Shown: positions 34,147 through 42,191 of the stretch, piece after piece
Numbering within the stretch: the stretch's first letter is position 1
Layout of the letters: every line of letters begins with the position of its first letter
Origin: Sulfuritalea sp.
GTDB taxonomy: Bacteria > Pseudomonadota > Gammaproteobacteria > Burkholderiales > Rhodocyclaceae
Assembly: GCA_023229685.1 (NCBI GenBank)
Contig: JALNYT010000002.1
Span: forward strand, 372,001-436,000
Length of the DNA stretch: 64,000 nt
Direction: 5' to 3'
Translations under genes and position numbers: made by a program
Notes under the pieces: generated by a model
The model's database searches: none
The model's input: the letters and a program-made list of their open reading frames with translations, nothing else
What the model was told of the DNA's origin: nothing

Positions 34147-34635
34147 TTAATTCAGCAGGATACGCGCGACGTCGTCCCCGGCGCCGAAATCCTCGTCCTC
34201 GCTGTCCTCGGCAAGGAGTTCCTCGAGGATCAGGGCATCGACTTCGTGGCGGTAGCGCCAGATCACGGCGAGCACGATCACCTTGAGCCGGTCGAGGCTG
34301 ACTTCGGCGTCGGGCAGGGCCAGAGCGCGCTCAATGATGGCTTCGCGCAAGGGCGCATCGATGGCATCTTGCTGCTCAAGAAAGCTGATGAAGCCGCGAC
34401 AGGCGGCGGGCAGCCTTTCCTGTTCTTCTTCGTCGTAAATGCGCATGGCGCCGGCGAGCGCCGGGCTGCGGCAACGGCCGTTCTCTTCCCCGGCGAGACC
34501 GTCGAGCCAGGACAGCGCTGCGCTGATGTCGTCGGTGCCGAAGCCCGCCGCCGACAGCTTTCTGGCCAGCACGGCAGGTTCCGGACAGGCATCGGGCAGG
34601 TAGTTCTCGAACAGGTAAACCAGAATATCGATCAT
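34147..34635 (-). CDS. smg: Smg / DUF494 family protein
   Basis: A 162-residue acidic protein starting MIDILVYLFENYLPD, the signature of the Smg (DUF494) family, with IERALALPDAEVSLDRLKVI and VIWRYRHEVDALILEELL. Smg is conserved next to dprA in beta- and gammaproteobacteria; its role is unknown. It overlaps the dprA stop by ATGA, and topB follows 82 bases later. Confidence 0.9.
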   Translation of the reverse strand: MIDILVYLFENYLPDACPEPAVLARKLSAAGFGTDDISAALSWLDGLAGEENGRCRSPALAGAMRIYDEEEQERLPAACRGFISFLEQQDAIDAPLREAIIERALALPDAEVSLDRLKVIVLAVIWRYRHEVDALILEELLAEDSEDEDFGAGDDVARILLN

Positions 34636-35729
34636 GAATGAAGTCTTTGGTAGAGGCCGCCGGGCAATTGGGCAACGCGGCCGGCGAGTTCCATGGGCAG
34701 CAGCATGGCAAGAAGGTTGGCGGGCGTCAAGCCGCTGCGCGCGGAAAGAGTGTCGATAGCGCATGGCGCATCACCCAAAGAAGCGAGCACTTGCTCTTCG
34801 CTACCGTTCGGTGTCCCAGATACCTGGTCGGGACTGACTGCAGCGTAATGGGATGTTTCCCAGCGCAATTCCTCGAGAATGTCCTGCGCCGATTCGACCA
34901 GTTTGGCGCCTTGGCGGATCAGTTGATGGCAGCCGCGCGACAGCGGTGAATGGATTGAACCGGGAATTGCAAACACCTCGCGTCCGGTTTCCCCTGCCAG
35001 CCGTGCCGTTATCAGCGAGCCGCTGCGCAGGGCTGCCTCGACCACCAGGCAGCCTAGGCCCAGACCGGCAATGATGCGGTTGCGGCGCGGGAAGTTGGAC
35101 CCCAGGGCCGGGGTGCCGAGCGCGAATTCGCTGAGGACAACGCCTTTTTCTGCAATGGCACGCGCCAAGGCCTCGTTGCGTGCCGGGTAGAGGCGGTCGG
35201 CGCCGGTGCCAATCACGGCCACCGTGCCCGCCGCCGTCGCCAGCGCGCCGCGATGAGCAGCGGCATCGATGCCCAGCGCCAAGCCGCTGACGATGGTCAG
35301 CCCGGCATTGCCGAGTGCGGTCGCGAAGGCCTCGGCGTCGCGTACGCCTTGCGCGGTCGCATTGCGGCTGCCAACCACAGCCAGCATCGGGCGATTGAGT
35401 ATTCCGGTGTCGCCCTTGGCGTAGAGCAGCACCGGCGGGTCATCCGAGCTCAGCAGGCTTTGCGGGTAGTCTGCATCGGCTAGGGTCAGCAGCCGATTCC
35501 CGGGTTGGGCCGCCCAGTCCAGTGCAGCGTCGATCTCGGCGCTGCACTCATGGCGCAGCAGACGCTCGGCCAGCGCGGGATCGACGATCGCGGAGAGTGC
35601 GCGCGGACCCGCCTCGAAAATCGCCTGGGGCAGGCCGAAGGCCTTGAGCAACGCGCGCCGAGCTTCGCCGCCGACGCCCGGGATCAGCGTGAGACGGAGC
35701 CAGGAAGCGAGTTCTCGGCGCTCCGTCAT
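34632..35729 (-). CDS. dprA: DNA-processing protein DprA
   Basis: A 365-residue protein. It has an N-terminal SAM-like helical region (LRLTLIPGVGGEARRALLKA), the Rossmann core (LAVVGSRNATAQGVRDAE, GLALGIDAAAHRGAL, GTGADRLYPARN, NFPRRNRIIAGLG) and a C-terminal winged helix. DprA loads RecA on incoming single-stranded DNA in natural transformation. It starts 8 bases after the LysM gene's stop codon, so the two are probably cotranscribed. Confidence 0.92.
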   Translation of the reverse strand: MTERRELASWLRLTLIPGVGGEARRALLKAFGLPQAIFEAGPRALSAIVDPALAERLLRHECSAEIDAALDWAAQPGNRLLTLADADYPQSLLSSDDPPVLLYAKGDTGILNRPMLAVVGSRNATAQGVRDAEAFATALGNAGLTIVSGLALGIDAAAHRGALATAAGTVAVIGTGADRLYPARNEALARAIAEKGVVLSEFALGTPALGSNFPRRNRIIAGLGLGCLVVEAALRSGSLITARLAGETGREVFAIPGSIHSPLSRGCHQLIRQGAKLVESAQDILEELRWETSHYAAVSPDQVSGTPNGSEEQVLASLGDAPCAIDTLSARSGLTPANLLAMLLPMELAGRVAQLPGGLYQRLHS

Positions 35730-35736
35730 TACCGAC

Positions 35737-36753
35737 CTAGGGCGTACGTACCGTGTCGCCAACCACGACTGGCTGCGTCGCGTTCATCACCAGGGCGTAG
35801 GAAACCCGGTCGAAGACGCGGAACACGAAGACCAGGCCATTGCGGGAGTCAGGAAGCCGGTAGGTGGTCTTTTCACCCTTGTAACGGTTGTCCACCGTGG
35901 CCCCGGCCAGGTCGGCGGCGAGTACGTGGCCCGGTTCCACTCCGTCGACCTTGCCGCGATTGATGGTGATCACAGTTTGCGGACCGCCAAAGTTGACTCC
36001 GCTGTAGATGGACAGCACCTTGGCCCTGATCATGGTCGCCGGGGCGTGTGGAATGTAATTCACCACATCCTGTCGCGGCGCCGGCAGCAGACGGTCGTCA
36101 CGGACGATTTCCTGTTTCGAGGTGAGTACCAGGAAGCTCGACGGGACACCGGTTCTGGTCAGGCGTGCGGTGCCGAGGAAAACGGCTTCGTGCCCCAGCG
36201 TCTCCTTGGTGTCGGGGTCGACCAGCGGCTTGCCGGGGCGGAACAGCTGCCAGATTTTGTTCTGCGCGGTGGCCTCGGTGGTATACACGGTGTCGCCGGC
36301 GCCGGCGATGACGCGGTCGCTCTCCAGGGCGACGACGCGGGGGGCGGCGTTGAGGCCGTTCTCGTCGAGAACGCGCGGCTCACTGAGGAAGGGCTCGATG
36401 TCCTGCGGCGGGATCGACGGAATGCCCTTCTTCAGCGGCTCGATGTACTCGCGGCGCTGTTCGGTCACCGTCGCCAGCCTTAGGCGAGGCTGGTTGCCGC
36501 TTCTGTCGAGCACGATGACCTGGCCCGGATAGATGCGATGCGGGTTCTTGATCTGCTCCGCGTTCATCCGCCACACTTCGCCCCAGCGGTAGGGATCCTT
36601 GAGAAACTTGGCCGAGATGCCCCACAGGGTATCGCCGGATGTCACGATGTGACGATCGGGCGCGCCGTCGGCCAATTCGATTGGCTGTGCCCCCTGTGCG
36701 GCTGCCACGGTGGTTGAAATGCTGATGAGTAGCGCAGATATAATGCGACGCAT
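35737..36753 (-). CDS. LysM-domain periplasmic protein
   Basis: A 338-residue protein with a signal peptide (RRIISALLISISTTVAAAQG). A single LysM domain follows (HIVTSGDTLWGISAKFLKDP, then NPHRIYPGQVIVLD). The long C-terminal region (LATVTEQRREYIEPLKKGIP; VLSIYSGVNFGGPQTVITIN) belongs to a conserved LysM family found immediately upstream of dprA in betaproteobacteria. LysM binds peptidoglycan, which suggests an envelope role that might relate to DNA uptake; this is inference. It is divergent from def. Confidence 0.85.
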   Translation of the reverse strand: MRRIISALLISISTTVAAAQGAQPIELADGAPDRHIVTSGDTLWGISAKFLKDPYRWGEVWRMNAEQIKNPHRIYPGQVIVLDRSGNQPRLRLATVTEQRREYIEPLKKGIPSIPPQDIEPFLSEPRVLDENGLNAAPRVVALESDRVIAGAGDTVYTTEATAQNKIWQLFRPGKPLVDPDTKETLGHEAVFLGTARLTRTGVPSSFLVLTSKQEIVRDDRLLPAPRQDVVNYIPHAPATMIRAKVLSIYSGVNFGGPQTVITINRGKVDGVEPGHVLAADLAGATVDNRYKGEKTTYRLPDSRNGLVFVFRVFDRVSYALVMNATQPVVVGDTVRTP

Positions 36754-36859
36754 GGCTTGATCTCCTGGCCGAGTGTCTATGTGGATGGCGAACCACCCTA
36801 GTATCTGCCCGATTCTGCCCGACAATTCCCCCGGCATCAATTCTTTCAAGAGCGGTTTC
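36754..36859. promoter_or_regulatory. Divergent promoter region LysM-dprA / def-fmt
   Basis: This 106-bp spacer must hold promoters for both the minus-strand LysM-dprA-smg-topB unit and the plus-strand def-fmt unit. No operator-like repeat was seen. Confidence 0.4.
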
Positions 36860-37363
36860 ATGGCCCTATTGCAGATTTTGCGTTACCCCGACCCCCGCTT
36901 GCACCGCCGCGCCGCCCCTGTCACGCAGGTCGATGCGCGCATTCGCCAGCTTGCCGCGGACATGGCGGAAACCATGTATGCCGCGCCCGGCATCGGTCTC
37001 GCCGCGCCGCAGGTGGACCAGCTCGTGCGCCTGATCGTGATCGATATCTCGGAAGACAAGTCGCAGCTGCAGACCTTCATCAACCCCGAGCTGCTGGAAA
37101 AATCCGGCGAATGCGAGGGCGAGGAAGGCTGTCTTTCGGTGCCCGGCATCTACGACGTCGTGAAACGCGCCAGCCACGTCAAGGTGCGTGCGCTGGGGCT
37201 GGACGGGCAAGCCTTCGAGCTGGAGGCCGACGACCTGCTCGCGGTGTGCATCCAGCACGAAATGGATCACCTGGAAGGCAAGGTCTTCGTCGAATACCTT
37301 TCGCGCCTGAAGCAGACGCGGATCAAGAGCAAACTGCTCAAGCAGGCGCGCGAGACCTTTTAG
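36860..37363 (+). CDS. def: Peptide deformylase
   Basis: A 167-residue enzyme with all three family motifs: GIGLAAPQV, EEGCLSVPG and QHEMDHLEG, which supply the Cys and two His metal ligands plus the catalytic Glu. It removes the formyl group from nascent proteins. The ATG at 36860 gives the conserved MALLQILRYPDPRL start. fmt begins on the next base. Confidence 0.96.
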   Translation: MALLQILRYPDPRLHRRAAPVTQVDARIRQLAADMAETMYAAPGIGLAAPQVDQLVRLIVIDISEDKSQLQTFINPELLEKSGECEGEEGCLSVPGIYDVVKRASHVKVRALGLDGQAFELEADDLLAVCIQHEMDHLEGKVFVEYLSRLKQTRIKSKLLKQARETF

Positions 37364-38281
37364 ATGAAGATAATTTTTGCCGGCACGCCGGACTTTGCCG
37401 CGCGTGCGCTGGAAGCCCTGCTGGCGGCCGGGCATCGGGTGGTGCTGGTGCTGACCCAGCCCGACCGTCCTGCCGGGCGCGGCATGACTTTGCAGGCTTC
37501 CGCCGTCAAGCAAGTGGCGCTGGCCCATGGCATCCCGCTGTATCAGCCCGAGCGGCTGAAGGACCCGGCGACGCACGAGCCGATCCGCGCCGCCTGTGCC
37601 GAATACGGCGCCGAGCTGATGGTGGTGGCCGCCTATGGCCTGATCCTGCCGCAGGCCGTGCTCGATCTGCCGCGCCGCGGCTGCGTCAACATTCATGCCT
37701 CGCTGCTGCCGCGCTGGCGCGGCGCGGCGCCGATTCATCGCGCGATCGAGGCGGGCGATGCGCAAACCGGCATCACGATCATGAAAATGGAAGCCGGGCT
37801 GGATACCGGTCCGATGCTGCTCGCCGAGGCCGTCGCGATCGACGGACAGGACACCACCGGCAGCCTGCATGACCGCCTCGCCGGGCTTGGCGGCAGGCTC
37901 GTAGTCGATGCGCTGACGCGCTTCGACCAGCTGGTCCCCGTCGCGCAGCCGGCAAGCGGCGTGACCTACGCGAACAAGATCGACAAGGCCGAGGCCAGGC
38001 TGGACTGGAATCAGCCCGCCGCAATCCTGGCGCGCAAGGTGCGCGCCTTCAACCCCTTCCCTGGTGCGGTGCTGACGCTGGCCGGCGAGCCGGTCAAGGC
38101 CTGGCGCGGCGACGTGGTGGCCGCCAGCGGCCGGCCGGGACAGGTACTGGCGGCAGATGCCGCAGGCATCGTGGTGGCGTGTGGCGAAGCCGCCCTGCGC
38201 CTCACCGAATTGCAGAAGCCCGGCGGCCGCCGTGTTACCAGCGCCGACTTTCTGAACGGCAGTTCTTTGCGCCCGGATTGA
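37364..38281 (+). CDS. fmt: Methionyl-tRNA formyltransferase
   Basis: A 305-residue enzyme with FAGTPDFAARALEAL at the N-terminus, the formyl-THF-binding SLLPRWRGAAPIHRAI, MKMEAGLDTGPML, and an OB-fold C-terminal domain ending GGRRVTSADFLNG. It formylates initiator methionyl-tRNA. It follows def with no gap. Codons near the 3' end (38238-38249) contain an exact CCAGCGCCGACT core, here probably by ordinary codon use. Confidence 0.96.
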   Translation: MKIIFAGTPDFAARALEALLAAGHRVVLVLTQPDRPAGRGMTLQASAVKQVALAHGIPLYQPERLKDPATHEPIRAACAEYGAELMVVAAYGLILPQAVLDLPRRGCVNIHASLLPRWRGAAPIHRAIEAGDAQTGITIMKMEAGLDTGPMLLAEAVAIDGQDTTGSLHDRLAGLGGRLVVDALTRFDQLVPVAQPASGVTYANKIDKAEARLDWNQPAAILARKVRAFNPFPGAVLTLAGEPVKAWRGDVVAASGRPGQVLAADAAGIVVACGEAALRLTELQKPGGRRVTSADFLNGSSLRPD

Positions 38282-38290
38282 TCGGCGCCC

Positions 38291-38404
38291 ATGGACATCC
38301 TGCGCCGACTGCCGCTCCAGCTCACCGCAGAAGCCGCTTGCGGCCCGTTGCGTTTCGGCGTCACCGCGGTAGCCAAGCACGCCCCGCCCATGTCTCGCCG
38401 CTGA
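38291..38404 (+). CDS. Possible small peptide before radical SAM gene (tentative)
   Basis: A 37-codon ORF (start MDILRRLPLQLTAEAACG) begins 10 bases after fmt and ends 67 bases before the radical SAM gene. It has one Cys and a basic C-terminus. There is no convincing ribosome site, so it may be fortuitous. It is recorded because SPASM radical SAM enzymes often act on peptides encoded next to them. Confidence 0.2.
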   Translation: MDILRRLPLQLTAEAACGPLRFGVTAVAKHAPPMSRR

Positions 38405-38415
38405 ATCTTGTTGTC

Positions 38416-38441
38416 ATCCGGGATGCCTCTGCCTCCCGGAT
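38416..38441. other. Hairpin upstream of radical SAM gene
   Basis: ATCCGGGA and TCCCGGAT form an 8-bp stem with a 10-base loop. No T-run follows. It lies 30 bases before the radical SAM start codon. Confidence 0.4.
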
Positions 38442-38471
38442 CCGATTCATTGCCGCGGAACTACCATCACC

Positions 38472-39644
38472 ATGAACCACGCCACCCCCGTCGCGCCTTT
38501 GCGAACGGCGCCAACCGGCTCCGTGCCGGCCGACTCGCCGATCATCGGCGGGCGCGTCGAGTTGCAATTGCTGACGACGCTGAAGTGCAATCTGAAATGT
38601 ACCTATTGCTCGCTCGGCGTCGGTGAAGTTCTCGGCTCGCAGACCGAGCTGAAGTACGACATCCGGCAGCTCGCCGCCTTTGTCGAGCGCCATCTGGCCG
38701 GCAAGGAGGTCTATGTCACCTTCTACGGCGGCGAGCCGACGCTTAACAAGGGCATGCTGCTCGAGGTGATGCAGCATTTCCCGCAATTCCGCTACCAGCT
38801 GCAGACCAACGGCACCCTGCTCGACAAGCTGCCCGATTGGGTGCTGGCGCGCCTGTCGAATGTGCTGGTTTCGATCGACGGCGGCGAGGAAATCACCGAC
38901 GGCTATCGTGGGCGCGGCATCTGGAGCAGCGTGATGCGCAATGTGAATGGCATTCGCGACCGCGTCGGCGGCACGCTGACGGCGCGGGTCACCTGGGGCA
39001 ATCCGCAGACCAGCTTCGAGGAACTCGACGGGCTGGCGGAAAGCTTCGATTACCTCTACTGGCAGTTCGTCGCCGACGAGATGTACGCAGGAGATTCGGT
39101 CGAGCGGCGCAAGGCCGTGCTGGTGCAACTGATCGCCAAGTTTTTCTCGCGCACCGATGTGCTGTATCCGCTGGTGCCGCTGATGGGCATAGTGCGCAAC
39201 AAGCTGCTGCCGAATCGCGCCGTCGAGCGGTATGCGGGGCAGACCCAGTGCCGCGTGTCGACCCACCTGCTCAATGTGATGCCCAACGGTCAGATCTTTC
39301 CCTGCCCCGACATGATGTACGTGCCCGCCATGCAGATGGGCGAGATTCAGGGCAACTGGCTGCAGGCAAGCCCCCTGCAGCCGCACGCCGACATGCCCTG
39401 CGCGGGCTGCGAGGCCTTTTCATGGTGCCGGCGCAACTGCCTCAAGAATCTGCATCTGGCCTATGTAAAGAGCGACGAACGCTATCGCCGCAACGTCGTC
39501 GAGCCTGTGTGCGATCTGTTGCGCTTCATGGGCCGCGAAATAGACCGGCACAACCCTCAGGCATGGTTTGCGCGCCTGCCGCTTCCCCTGCGTCAGCGCC
39601 TGCTGGACGCCGAGGTCTATGAATACGTGGAAATCATGCCCTGA
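38472..39644 (+). CDS. Radical SAM protein with SPASM-like C-terminal cysteines
   Basis: A 390-residue protein. C39-x3-C43-x2-C46 (CNLKCTYC) is the radical SAM cluster motif, followed by FYGGEPTLNKG (GGE motif) and LSNVLVSIDGGEE. The C-terminus has a SPASM/twitch-like set of cysteines: NGQIFPCPDM, CAGCEAFSWCRRNC and a later CDLL. This resembles peptide- or protein-modifying maturases (PqqE/anSME-like). The substrate is not known. The usual fmt-rsmB neighbourhood is interrupted here by this gene and the opposite-strand YitT gene. Confidence 0.8.
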   Translation: MNHATPVAPLRTAPTGSVPADSPIIGGRVELQLLTTLKCNLKCTYCSLGVGEVLGSQTELKYDIRQLAAFVERHLAGKEVYVTFYGGEPTLNKGMLLEVMQHFPQFRYQLQTNGTLLDKLPDWVLARLSNVLVSIDGGEEITDGYRGRGIWSSVMRNVNGIRDRVGGTLTARVTWGNPQTSFEELDGLAESFDYLYWQFVADEMYAGDSVERRKAVLVQLIAKFFSRTDVLYPLVPLMGIVRNKLLPNRAVERYAGQTQCRVSTHLLNVMPNGQIFPCPDMMYVPAMQMGEIQGNWLQASPLQPHADMPCAGCEAFSWCRRNCLKNLHLAYVKSDERYRRNVVEPVCDLLRFMGREIDRHNPQAWFARLPLPLRQRLLDAEVYEYVEIMP

Positions 39645-39658
39645 CGCACGCTGGCGAG

Positions 39659-40267
39659 TTACACGCCGACGTAGCGACCCGACTTGTGATTGACGGCGAT
39701 GACCAGGTTGAGCGCCACGGCGCCGATGATCGACAGGCCGACGCTGAGCGGGTCGCGCACCAGCAGGGCGGCACCGACGATGACGCAGTCGGCGGCCATC
39801 TGCACCTTGCCGGCCGGCCAGCCCCTGCTGTTCTGCAGATAGATCGCCAGCACGCCGACTCCGCCCAGACTGGCCTTGTGCCGGATCAGGATCAACAGGC
39901 CGACGCCGATCAGGAAGCCCGCCATGACGGCAGCAAACAGCGGGTTGAGGCTCTGAATCGAAATCAGCGCAGGCAGCACCTCCGTATAGATGGCCAGCAG
40001 GCTCACCGCAATAAAGGTCTTGACGGCGAATTCCCGGCCCATGGCGCGCACGGCGAACACGTAGAAGGGCAGATTGATGGCGAACACGACGACGCCCATC
40101 GGCCAGCCGCTGGCATAGTGGATCAGGAAAGCGATACCGACGGTGCCACCCGTGAGCAAACCTGCCTGGCGAAACAGCAGCACGGCGAAGGCGACGAACA
40201 GAGGTGCGATGAGCAGGGCCTGGATGTCTTCCGACAGGCTGTGAGGAATCTCGGCGGTGGGAGTCAT
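39659..40267 (-). CDS. YitT-family (DUF161) membrane protein
   Basis: A 202-residue integral membrane protein with about five or six segments (PLFVAFAVLLFRQAGLLTGG, MGVVVFAINLPFYVFAV, AAVMAGFLIGVGLLILI). The motif RHKASLGGVGVLAIYLQ is typical of YitT-like proteins. It lacks the C-terminal DUF2179 domain of Bacillus YitT. Function unknown. It converges with the radical SAM gene and is divergent from rsmB. Confidence 0.8.
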   Translation of the reverse strand: MTPTAEIPHSLSEDIQALLIAPLFVAFAVLLFRQAGLLTGGTVGIAFLIHYASGWPMGVVVFAINLPFYVFAVRAMGREFAVKTFIAVSLLAIYTEVLPALISIQSLNPLFAAVMAGFLIGVGLLILIRHKASLGGVGVLAIYLQNSRGWPAGKVQMAADCVIVGAALLVRDPLSVGLSIIGAVALNLVIAVNHKSGRYVGV

Positions 40268-40363
40268 GAACGCGGATGCAGGAGACGGACGGCTGAAGTG
40301 TAGCGGACGCGATTGTTCGCGCGCCAGTCGATCCGGCGGCGAACAGGCTGGTATGCTTGATCG

Positions 40364-41632
40364 ATGCAGATGCTCCCTCCCCTGGCCGAGGCCTTGCACG
40401 CGGCGGCCGGCCTGATTGCCGCAGTGCTCGCCGGGCGCAATTTCGATGTTGCGCTGGCGCGCGCCGCCCTGCCCGGACCGCTGCGCGCCGCGACCATGGA
40501 TCTGGCCTACTCGACCCTGCGCGCCTTCGGCCGCGGCGACTTCCTGCTCGGCCTGCTGCTCGAGCGCCCGGTGAAGGACGCGGCGGCGCGCGGCCTGCTG
40601 CTGGCGGCCCTGGCGCGGCTCGAAGCGCGGCCGGACGAGGCCCACACCATCGTCGATCAGGCGGTGACCGCGGCGGCGCGACTGGCCCGCGGCCAGTTCA
40701 AGGGCCTGGTCAATGGCGTGCTGCGCAATTTCCTGCGCCGGCGCGAAGAACTGCTGGCCCTGGCCGCTGCCGACCCGGTGGCGCGCTGGCAGCATCCGGC
40801 CTGGTGGATCGCGCGTCTGCAGCAGGACCATCCGGCGCATTGGCAAAGCATTCTCGCCGCCGGCAACAGCCATCCGCCGCTGTGCCTGCGCGTCAATCTT
40901 CGCCGTACCACCAGCGCCGACTATCTGCAACAACTCCATGCCGCCGGCATTGCGGCGCGCGCGCTCGACGCGACCGCCATCCTGATCGATAAGCCGGTGC
41001 CGGTCGAGCGCATCCCGGGCTTCGGCGCGGGCCTGTGTTCGGTACAGGACTGGGGCGCCCAGGCGGCGGCGGGCCTGCTCGACGTGCAGGACGGCATGCG
41101 TGCGCTGGATGCCTGCGCGGCGCCCGGCGGCAAGGCGGCGCACCTGCTGGAAACCGCTCGGCTCGATCTGACGGCGCTGGACGCCGATGCCCTGCGCGCC
41201 GCGCGCGTCACGGACAACCTGCGTCGGCTGGGTCTGGCGGCGACGGTCAAGGTAGCCGACGCGCGTGCCGTCGATGCCTGGTGGGATGGCCGTCCCTATG
41301 ACCGCATACTGGCCGATGTGCCCTGTTCGGCCTCCGGCGTGGTGCGCCGCCACCCCGATGGGAAATGGCTGCGGCGCGAGTCGGACATTGCCGGTTTTGC
41401 CGCGACCCAGATGGCAATTGTCGACGCCCTGTGGCGAACTCTCGCCCCAGGTGGCAAAATGCTTTATGCCACCTGCTCGCTGTTTGGGGAGGAGAATGCC
41501 CGTCAGGTGGAAGCCTTCACCGGTCGCCATGCCGATGCCCGGCGCCTGCTGACGACAATCGCTGCACAACTGCAACATTTGCCCGATGCCGAACATGACG
41601 GCTTTTATTACGCGCTGCTGCAAAAGGATTGA
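40364..41632 (+). CDS. rsmB: 16S rRNA (cytosine-967 C5)-methyltransferase RsmB
   Basis: A 422-residue protein with an N-terminal NusB-like helical domain (residues 1-140) and a Rossmann methyltransferase domain. SAM motif I is ALDACAAPGGKAAHLLE; motif IV with catalytic Cys is ILADVPCSASGVVRRHPDGKW; motif VI contains GGKMLYATCSLFGEEN. The 3' end overlaps the next gene. One CCAGCGCCGACT core (40911-40922) lies in normal coding sequence. Confidence 0.94.
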   Translation: MQMLPPLAEALHAAAGLIAAVLAGRNFDVALARAALPGPLRAATMDLAYSTLRAFGRGDFLLGLLLERPVKDAAARGLLLAALARLEARPDEAHTIVDQAVTAAARLARGQFKGLVNGVLRNFLRRREELLALAAADPVARWQHPAWWIARLQQDHPAHWQSILAAGNSHPPLCLRVNLRRTTSADYLQQLHAAGIAARALDATAILIDKPVPVERIPGFGAGLCSVQDWGAQAAAGLLDVQDGMRALDACAAPGGKAAHLLETARLDLTALDADALRAARVTDNLRRLGLAATVKVADARAVDAWWDGRPYDRILADVPCSASGVVRRHPDGKWLRRESDIAGFAATQMAIVDALWRTLAPGGKMLYATCSLFGEENARQVEAFTGRHADARRLLTTIAAQLQHLPDAEHDGFYYALLQKD

Positions 41633-42191
41633 GGCCGGGTTGCCGAGACTGGCGCTGGCGCTGCTGCTGCTGACGGCCGCTGCCGCCCAGGCCGGCAGCA
41701 TCGAGCCGAAGCGCGCCGCGCTGACCCCCGGCGAGGACGGCTATACGCTTTCCGCCGAATTCGCGATCGATCTCGGCTATCGGCTGGAAGACACCGTGGC
41801 GCGAGGCGTCCCGCTGTATTTCAATCTCGAGTTCGTGCTCGAGCGCAGCCGCAAGTATTGGGTCAACGAACATATCACCACCCACAACCTGACCTACAAA
41901 CTGGCCTACAGCAGCCTGATGCGCCAGTACCGGCTCAGTACCGGGCACCTCCACCAGAATTTCGGCAGCCTGGCCGAGGCGATGCGGGTGGTCGGCCGCA
42001 TTGCGGCATTGCCGGTGGTCGACAAAAATCTTATCCAGCCCGGAGAGTCTTACGAGGCGGCGGTGCGTCTCTCGCTCGATCGCAGCCAGTTGCCCAAGCC
42101 CTTCCAGGTCGATGCCATCATGGATCGCGACTTGCAGGTGGATACCAAGGTACTGCGCTGGCATTTCGTGGCTCCTGCGGCGACGCCATGA
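41586..42191 (+). CDS. DUF4390 periplasmic protein
   Basis: About 200 residues with an N-terminal hydrophobic signal (LALALLLLTAAAAQA). The mature part is the DUF4390 domain (FAIDLGYRLEDTVARGVPLYFN, SLMRQYRLSTGHLHQNF). The start is unclear: ATG 41586 and ATG 41595 overlap rsmB, and TTG 41640 just after rsmB would also give a signal peptide. DUF4390 is regularly encoded between rsmB and ntrY in betaproteobacteria. It overlaps the kinase gene by ATGA and may work with its sensor domain. Confidence 0.82.
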   Translation: MPNMTAFITRCCKRIEAGLPRLALALLLLTAAAAQAGSIEPKRAALTPGEDGYTLSAEFAIDLGYRLEDTVARGVPLYFNLEFVLERSRKYWVNEHITTHNLTYKLAYSSLMRQYRLSTGHLHQNFGSLAEAMRVVGRIAALPVVDKNLIQPGESYEAAVRLSLDRSQLPKPFQVDAIMDRDLQVDTKVLRWHFVAPAATP

